From Budorcas taxicolor (lineage: Eukaryota > Chordata > Mammalia > Artiodactyla > Bovidae): a DNA stretch of 64,000 bases. Made by a program: the position numbers and the translations under genes. The DNA lies in NCBI RefSeq assembly GCF_023091745.1, contig NC_068928.1, forward strand, positions 12,108,001 to 12,172,000, written 5' to 3'. Under the pieces are notes generated by a model, which searched no databases, was not told the DNA's origin, and saw nothing but the letters and a program-made list of their open reading frames with translations. Below, in pieces: positions 57,537 to 64,000 of the stretch (position 1 is the stretch's first letter; the number at the start of each line of letters is the position of its first letter).

Positions 57537-57805
57537 TACAGTCTATCTTATTTGTTAACCTCACCTATTAGCACACTCAGTATACTCTCTCTCCTTGGAA
57601 AAATGTTTGCACTTGGGAGGAGGAGAGGGGGATCCTGGATTTTCTGCTCACCTCAAAAATCAAGGTGTAAATGAAATTAAATCTTTCCTCCCAAACCAGC
57701 TTCTTCTGTATTTCACATCTATGTTGATAGAAGCAATATTCTACCAACACCCAGGCTAAAAACTGGAAAAATTCACTTTTCGTAGATGCTGACAGGTGAA
57801 TGAGG

Positions 57806-58034
57806 GGCTTCCCAGGTGGCACAACGATGAAGATTCTGCCTGCCAATGCAGGAGGCGCAGGTGGTGTGCATTCAATCACTGGGTCGGGAAGATCCCCTGG
57901 AGGAGGGAATGGCACCCCACTCCAGAATTCTTGCCTGGAGAATCCCAAGGACAGAAAAGCCTGGCAGGCTACAGTCCATGGGGTCGCAAAGAGTTGGACA
58001 CGACTGAGTGACTGAGGGCACACACGTGCACACA
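57806..58034 (+). mobile_element. Bov-tA SINE
   Basis: Full sense copy with a cacacacgtgcacaca tail. Flanked by acaggtgaatgagg / acagctgaatgagg (57792-57805, 58035-58048), a 14-bp target duplication with one mismatch. Confidence 0.92.
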
Positions 58035-58689
58035 ACAGCTGAATGAGGATTAAGGCTGAAATGCTCATTTCAGCCAGAAGATCCCATGTGCAAAGATTCC
58101 AAGGTATAAAAAGTTCTTTGCTTTTAGTGACTTTTGAAAGGGAAGTGAGGTTAAAGTATAGATATTGAAGCATTGTACTTAGATGGGAAACGATTAAGAG
58201 TTTGAGGTATTTGGGGATATCTAAGTGAAGATGTCTAGGAGGCAGCTGAAATGGGGACCCAGGCACACTAGAGCAACAGAGGCTTACAGCCCCTACTCTC
58301 TCTGCATGCCTCACACGCTTCCTCCTCTATACCTCCCCTTTTCTGATAACTGATCTTACCCTCCCCCCGCATCAAGCACAGGGACAGGCACACAACCAGC
58401 TGAGCCAGTTCTAACGCCACATCCTTGGCCACTGCAACTACTCCCATAACTGGAAGGTAATCCAGACTGAGCATGCTGGATTGCCCAACGGACTCTTTTT
58501 TCCTCTTTGATCATAAAGTTATGAACAGAGAGCTTTGAGCAATCACTGCTCCAACCTCGTTAGACAAGTCGGAAAAGAGAAGAAAGCATCAGAGAGGAGC
58601 AGTGAGAAGTGAAAGACTCAAGGGATTAAGCCACTACACTTCCCAGCCATGGGAGTAGGTTTAAAAAGAATTCCCTATGGAAAACAGCA

Positions 58690-60025
58690 TGGTGGTTTCT
58701 CAAAAAATTATGAAGAACTTATGGGCCAACAATTCCACTTATGGGTATTACTCAAAAAGAACTGAAAGCAGGGACTCAAAGAGTTATTTGCAAAAATAAC
58801 TGTTAAAAGCAGCATTCTTTGTAAAGCCAAAGGAAAAGATAAAATGATTTAAAAAAAAAACAGAATATCACACAGACTTAGAAAGGAAATTTAGACACAT
58901 GTATGATATCACATGAGAAACGCTGGGCTGGAAGAAGCACAAGCTGGAATCAAGATTGCTGGCAGAAATATCAATAACCTCAGATATGCAGATGACACCA
59001 CCCTTATGGCAGAATGTGAAGAAGAACTAAAAAGCCTCTTAATGAAAGTGAAAGAGGAGAGTGAAAAAGTTGGCTTAAAGCTCAACATTCAGAAAACGAA
59101 GATCATGGCATCTGGTCCCATCACTTCATAGCAAATAGATGGGGAAACAGTGGAAACAGTGTCAGACTTTATTTTTGGGGGCTCCAAAATCACTGCAGAT
59201 GGTGATCGCAGCCATGAAATTAAAAGATACTTACTCCTTGGAAGGAAAGTTATGACCAACCTAGATAGCATATTCAAAAGCAGAGACATTACTTTGCCAA
59301 CAAAGGTCCGTCTAGTCAAGGCTCCAGTTTTTCCAGTGGTCATGTATGGATGTGAGAGTTGGACTGTGAAGAAAGCTGAGCACCAAAGAATTGAACGCTT
59401 TTGAACTGTGGTGTTGGAGAAGACTTTTGAGAGTCCCTTCCGACTGCAAGGAGATCTAACCAGTCCATTTTAAAGGAGACCAGTCCTGGGTATTCATTGG
59501 AAGGACTGATGCTAAAGCTGAAACTCCAATACTTTGGCCACCTCATGTGAAGAGCTGACTCATTGGAAAAGACCCTGATGCTGGGAGGAATTGGGGTCAG
59601 GAGGAGAAGGGGACGACAGAGGATGAGATGGCTGGATGGCCACCGACTCGATGGACATGAGTTTGGGTAAACTCTGGGAGTTGGTGATGGACAGGGAGGC
59701 CTGCAATTCATGGGGTCGCAAAGAGTCGGACATGACTAAGCAACTGAATTGAACTGAACTGATGATATCACTCAATGATGCCGCTTATGAGGTGGCTTAA
59801 GTACCTCCAATTCAGAGACAAAGTAGAATGGTGGTTGCCTGGAGTTAGTGAGGAGGAGAGAATGTGGAGTTGTTGTTTAATGGGTATAGTTTCAGTTTTA
59901 CAAGGTAAAAACAGCTCTGGAGATTGGCTGTGTAACAATGTGAATGTATTTACAACTACAGTACACTCAAAAATGGCTAAGAAAGTAAATTTTATGTTAA
60001 GCACATTTTACCACAATTAAAACCT
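58690..60025 (+). repeat. L1M 3' UTR split by BovB copy 9
   Basis: 58690-58912 (aaaacagcatggtggtttctc, caacaattccacttatgggta) and 59762-60025 (agaatggtggttgcctgg, aaggtaaaaacagctctggag) are consecutive parts of one L1M, interrupted by BovB at 58913-59761. Confidence 0.78.
58913..59761 (+). mobile_element. BovB LINE 3' fragment, copy 9
   Basis: Plus-strand BovB beginning just before LRYADDTTLMAE and ending with gaactgaactgat. A perfect 10-bp target duplication, atgatatcac, lies at 58903-58912 and 59762-59771. The frame is broken by a stop after ASGPITS. It is young and close in sequence to copies 1, 2, 6 and 7, but it keeps the five-A run that copies 6 and 7 have lost. Confidence 0.94.
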
Positions 60026-61045
60026 TTTTTCCCTTAAACTGATCACATGCAACTAAAAAAAAAAATCCTATTGAATAGAAAAATTGATATCTAAGTATAT
60101 TCTTAAACCTTGATATTAGAACTGACCAACCCAGGATAGTAACAATTACCCCGCAAAGGCTAGAAAGTTGGCAGTTCTTATACTGAAGCAAACCAGCTGA
60201 TTAAACCTGATGTGTTTTGGGACTCACACTACATGCTCACCTTTAGAGAATGTGACAGAAAATGTCAGGATATTAACCTGCTTTGGCTACTTCTTATATC
60301 TTTTTCAGTACAGTGAGTGCCTCAAGAAAAACGAGACTGGGTATAAACGAGACTGCCTGAAAGCAGATACAAAACGATAACCATGACACAAAGGGCCTTA
60401 ATCCTCCTTTCTATTAAACTCCAACAGTCGCAGTCTCTACCAGACACCAAACCAGATTAGGATCGGAGATACCCAAAAGGATTCGGGAAAGGAGAATCCC
60501 AATAACCCAGATTCCTCAGAAGTATCTCTCCTATAAGCTGTTACCTGCTCCACCCCCAACTCTGATAAGCCCATAATCAAACGGGCTGCAACCCTGTGGT
60601 AAGGGGCCAAGTGGCACCATTTAATAATTCCATGATGAAAAGCAGAGTTCTCAGGCCTGTTAGAATAAACAGAAAGAAATCACCAGAGCACAGTTCAATT
60701 CAAAGACTACAAGTTTTAAATTAACAGCTAATAGAGTTTCATTAATATTATAAAATAACTTAAATCTATGGACAGGTAAAAGACTTCTAAATTGTTTTGC
60801 CAGAAAAAAACTCCAAGTGTAGCAAAGAGAAGCCTAAGTACCTAATACAATCTCTGGGTACCCAACTGCTCTACAAAGAAACAGGCTGCTGAGCTACCTT
60901 GGCTGCGGCCAGAAGCAGCCTCTCCACTGTCTCCCTTATGATGTCATGACAGACAAAAGGCAATGATCAAGGGATCGCATCCCAGCTATGGAAGACAAAA
61001 TCAGAGAAGGGCGGGTTGGCTGATCAAGAATCTCTAATGCAATGG
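60026..61045. other. Intron, nothing recognised
   Basis: About 1 kb with near-average base composition and no repeat family recognised. Confidence 0.5.
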
Positions 61046-61049
61046 AAAA

Positions 61050-61268
61050 GTGCCAGAGCTAGCGGTAAAGAACCAGCCTTCCTAACGCCAGAGATGCAAG
61101 AAACACAGGCTCCAACTGTGGGTTGGGAAGATCCCCTGGAGAAGGGCATGGCAACCCACTCCAGGATTCTTGCCTGGAGAATCCCATGGACAGAGGAGCC
61201 TGGAGGGCTACAGTACAAATAGTCTGAAAGAGTCGGATATAACTGAAACAACTTAGCATGCACACACG
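61050..61268 (+). mobile_element. Diverged Bov-tA SINE
   Basis: The head is strongly eroded, but the body is clear: gggaagatcccctggagaagggc, gcaacccactccaggattcttgcc, to a catgcacacacgc tail. Confidence 0.85.
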
Positions 61269-61913
61269 CGGCCTTCTTCAGAGAGATGCTGGACTTGCAG
61301 CCAGTGAACCCTACTTTTTCTCTCCCATGCCAAATTTTCTTTCAATTATAAATATCTCAGAAGGTCTGCCACACAAACAGCTAAATAAAACATTCCTAAA
61401 GAAAGAACACAAATAAGAGACAAATCCAAGAAATGCTGTAAGAGACTGGGGAAGTTAAGGAGGATCAAATATCTTGGTAATATTTACTATGGCTTTAAGT
61501 CACACGCATACATGTGCGCACATGCACACACACCCCTAGGGCCAGAGATGATAGAAAGAATATCCATAAAAGTCCAGGACAAAATTTCATACACTACCAA
61601 TATGATATAGAAAGGAGAGACCAAAGGATATGGGAGTGTGCTACAGTATTTAACAGGAAGATGTATAAATTTAAAAGTTTAATAAGTCAACTAAGATACA
61701 GGATACTCTTAAGGACAACCATTATAAGTTCAACAGAACACAAAGTCCCAAATAAGCGGTATCCATCTACATTTCCAGATGCAAATGCATTGCACTTCAA
61801 TAATGCAAAGGCTTTATAAAGCATTATTACCCTAGCAATTCTTATTTGCTGTTAAAAAAAAAAACTTTCCTAAAGATTATTTTGATAACATTTTTAAGTT
61901 AATTTTGTGAATT

Positions 61914-62026
61914 TTTTTTTTGACCATGCCGTGAGACTTGTAAGATTTTAGTTCCCTGACCCAGGATTGAACCTGGGCCCCAGGCAGTGAGAGTGCAGAG
62001 TCCTAACCTCTAGACTGCCAGTGTCC
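61914..62026 (-). mobile_element. CHR-2-type SINE
   Basis: Antisense: ttgaccatgccgtgagac, gttccctgacccaggattgaacc. Flanks like aattttgtga / aattatgtga suggest a target duplication. Confidence 0.83.
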
Positions 62027-62029
62027 AAT

Positions 62030-63015
62030 TATGTGATTTTTTTTTTAAGTCATTTTACTGCTGACGTAAACCTTTTAAAAATCAATTACTTTTAACATTC
62101 TGCATATGCTTTATAGTTTTTTGCTATTGTCTAATATTTTCAAGACCATAACCACATTTCCTTTCTTATTAAATGAAGAAAGTCCTCTAATACACTGACA
62201 TCCACAAAGCAAATACACTTGCAGAAGAGAAAAGAGTCTGAATTCATGAGGAAATGGTGACAGGAAACAAAAGATGACAAACAAGTAACCAGTTCTTAAT
62301 AAAGAATGGAAAAGAAGAAAAGGAAGAAGAATATACTAGTAACAAGGAAATTTTAAATATAAAAAGCTTTCAGAGAGAAATACTGTAGGAAAAAGTTATG
62401 TATCATAAATAAACACCTATACAAACGAATGTGTTATTCTGCTCAGTACGGCATAACAAGTTGCCATTGCGGAAGTGGCAGCCTCCCGCGTTCTGGACAG
62501 TAGTTTTTAAAGGAAAATGCGGAATCTTAAACGTCCCAGAGGAGACAAAGACTCAAGAGTAAGGTACCCATCAATGTCCAACCAGCAAATGAAAACAACT
62601 CAGTGTATTCGTAATTGGGAACTTAATACAGACAACTGGTCCCACAGATGGTGGCCCACTGAATTAGCAACAGCAGGAAGCCAATACCACCGCTAAGCTA
62701 GGAAGACAGGGAGGAAAGCAGGGTCCTGGGGTCGCCCCGCAGAAAGACGAGCGGAGCTGCCCAGGGGAAGAGAGAAGCACGGAGGAAATGCAGCTGCCAA
62801 AAGAGAGGGAGAGGGAATAATACTCTCCCTTGCTCCCATCTTCCCTTCCGATCTCCTACCAGTGCCTCCGAAACTCAGCCAGAAGACAACAGACAAGGAG
62901 CAGCCCTTTGCAGGAAGAGCAATGACATGGAAGGAAGGTGTCTGAGAACAAACAGGCCTTGGACTGGCATAAATTCTGCTCAGGAATATAATGTTTTTTA
63001 AAAATAATTTCCCTT
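62030..63015. other. Intron, partly GC-richer, nothing recognised
   Basis: 62690-62830 is richer in G and C than its surroundings but has no recognised gene or family. No exon-like conservation could be judged from one sequence. Confidence 0.45.
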
Positions 63016-63019
63016 TTAT

Positions 63020-63402
63020 TTACTTATTTGGCTACACCAAGCCTGGGCTTCCCTCATAGCTCAGTCGGTAAAAAATCTGCCTGCAACGCAGGAGGCCCGG
63101 GTTCAATTCCTGGGTCAGGAAGATCCCCTGGAGAAGGAAATGGTAACCCACTCTGGTATTCTTGCCTGGAGAATTCCATGGACAGAAGAGCCTGGTGAAC
63201 TACAGTCCATGGGGTCACAAGAGTCGGACACGACTTAGCAACTAAACCAAACTACCAAGCCTTGCTTGCAGCATGCAGGATCTTCCGCTGTGACATTCAA
63301 ACTCTGAGTTGCACCGTGTGGTATCTAGTTCACCAACCAGGGATTGAATTCGAGCCCCCTGTACTGGGAGCACAGTAGCCACTGGACCACCAGGGAAGTC
63401 CA
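63020..63402 (-). mobile_element. CHR-2-type SINE split by Bov-tA
   Basis: The antisense tail (ttatttggctacaccaagcct) at the left and the main part (gcatgcaggatcttccgctg to ccaccagggaagtcc) at 63263-63402 belong to one SINE. Confidence 0.87.
63045..63253 (+). mobile_element. Bov-tA SINE nested in CHR-2 SINE
   Basis: Full sense Bov-tA. A perfect 9-bp target duplication, accaagcct, lies at 63036-63044 and 63254-63262. It ends about 500 bp from the BCAS3 exon at 63750. Confidence 0.93.
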
Positions 63403-63717
63403 GAAAAATATTTGAAAGTCTAAGAAGGTCAACACTAATTCTTACTGTGCTGTTAGAAATCCCATACAACTGACCAAACTTGAATTAGAAAAACTTTTTT
63501 TCTAAGAAATTGTTATCTTACTTGGACTTAAAAGTTTAAGGCTAGGCACTACATGTACAGTGACTCTAAGACTTGTACAATATTAATTCTAATCAAGTTT
63601 CTATAGTTGAAAATAAATGTTTTTTGGAAACTTAAAAAGTCATTTTAAGAGAAAGTAACCTGACAAAAGGTAAGGGTTCTCTTTTTGGAATCAGGTCAAC
63701 CTCAAACATTTAATTCA

Positions 63718-63861
<144 letters not shown>

Positions 63862-64000
63862 TTATAGCACGAATACTACTGATGTTCAAAACAAAGAGTA
63901 ACTGAACCCCTCCAACCTCACCAATCCTACATCTTGAGAAATGGCACATTTTGTAATATTTTTATTTTCAAAGAAAGCTATCAAGGAGTCTGATAATCTT

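Noticed and set aside
57577..58314. 245-codon minus ORF
   Set aside because: It runs through a Bov-tA SINE and flanking intron. The translation contains SINE antisense text and no domain.
63045..63120. Functional tRNA genes in the SINE heads
   Set aside because: The A- and B-box-like sequences belong to Bov-tA and CHR heads. No intact cloverleaf with acceptor stem is present.

Overview
This is a vertebrate genomic window from a ruminant, almost certainly a bovid. It is dense in BovB (RTE-clade) LINEs and in Bov-tA, Bov-A and Bov-A2 SINEs, which mark that group. It also carries CHR-2-type tRNA-derived SINEs of cetartiodactyls, ruminant and older mammalian L1, L2, MIR and MER5A. Cattle, sheep, goat and buffalo cannot be told apart here by eye.

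The host gene is on the minus strand. Three short exons (63750-63825, 43464-43570, 16363-16444) join in frame with canonical GT/AG sites and encode a continuous stretch of BCAS3, roughly residues 47-135. BCAS3 is the beta-propeller autophagy and cell-polarity protein also called Rudhira. The rest is intron: about 20.2 kb between the first two exons, 27.0 kb between the second and third, at least 16.4 kb after the third, and a stub before the first. No other host gene was found.

Layout: 1-6.9 kb is L1 interrupted by two BovB copies and SINEs. 7-20.6 kb is mostly AT-rich, low-repeat intron with one old BovB (9.9-11.4 kb) and exon 3. 20.6-35 kb is L1M, a probable LTR remnant, two MER5A copies and many SINEs. 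35.2-37.2 kb is an older BovB, followed by L2, MIR and SINEs. 43.5 kb holds exon 2. 44.0-49.6 kb is a tail-to-tail pair of BovB copies forming a palindrome of about 2 kb per arm. 50-64 kb is L1, L2, SINEs and two more BovB copies, ending at exon 1.

The long open reading frames are all decayed BovB reverse-transcriptase or endonuclease remnants. The most unusual observations concern retrotransposon history. They are a 331-bp perfectly identical, sharply bounded tract shared by the two arms of the palindrome (gene conversion signature); a near-full-length BovB whose 5' end is inverted (twin priming) inside an 11-bp target duplication; a candidate L1 3' transduction inside a perfect 17-bp target duplication; and a SINE flanked by an unusually long 47-bp duplication. 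I did not see evidence of a wholly new biological system.
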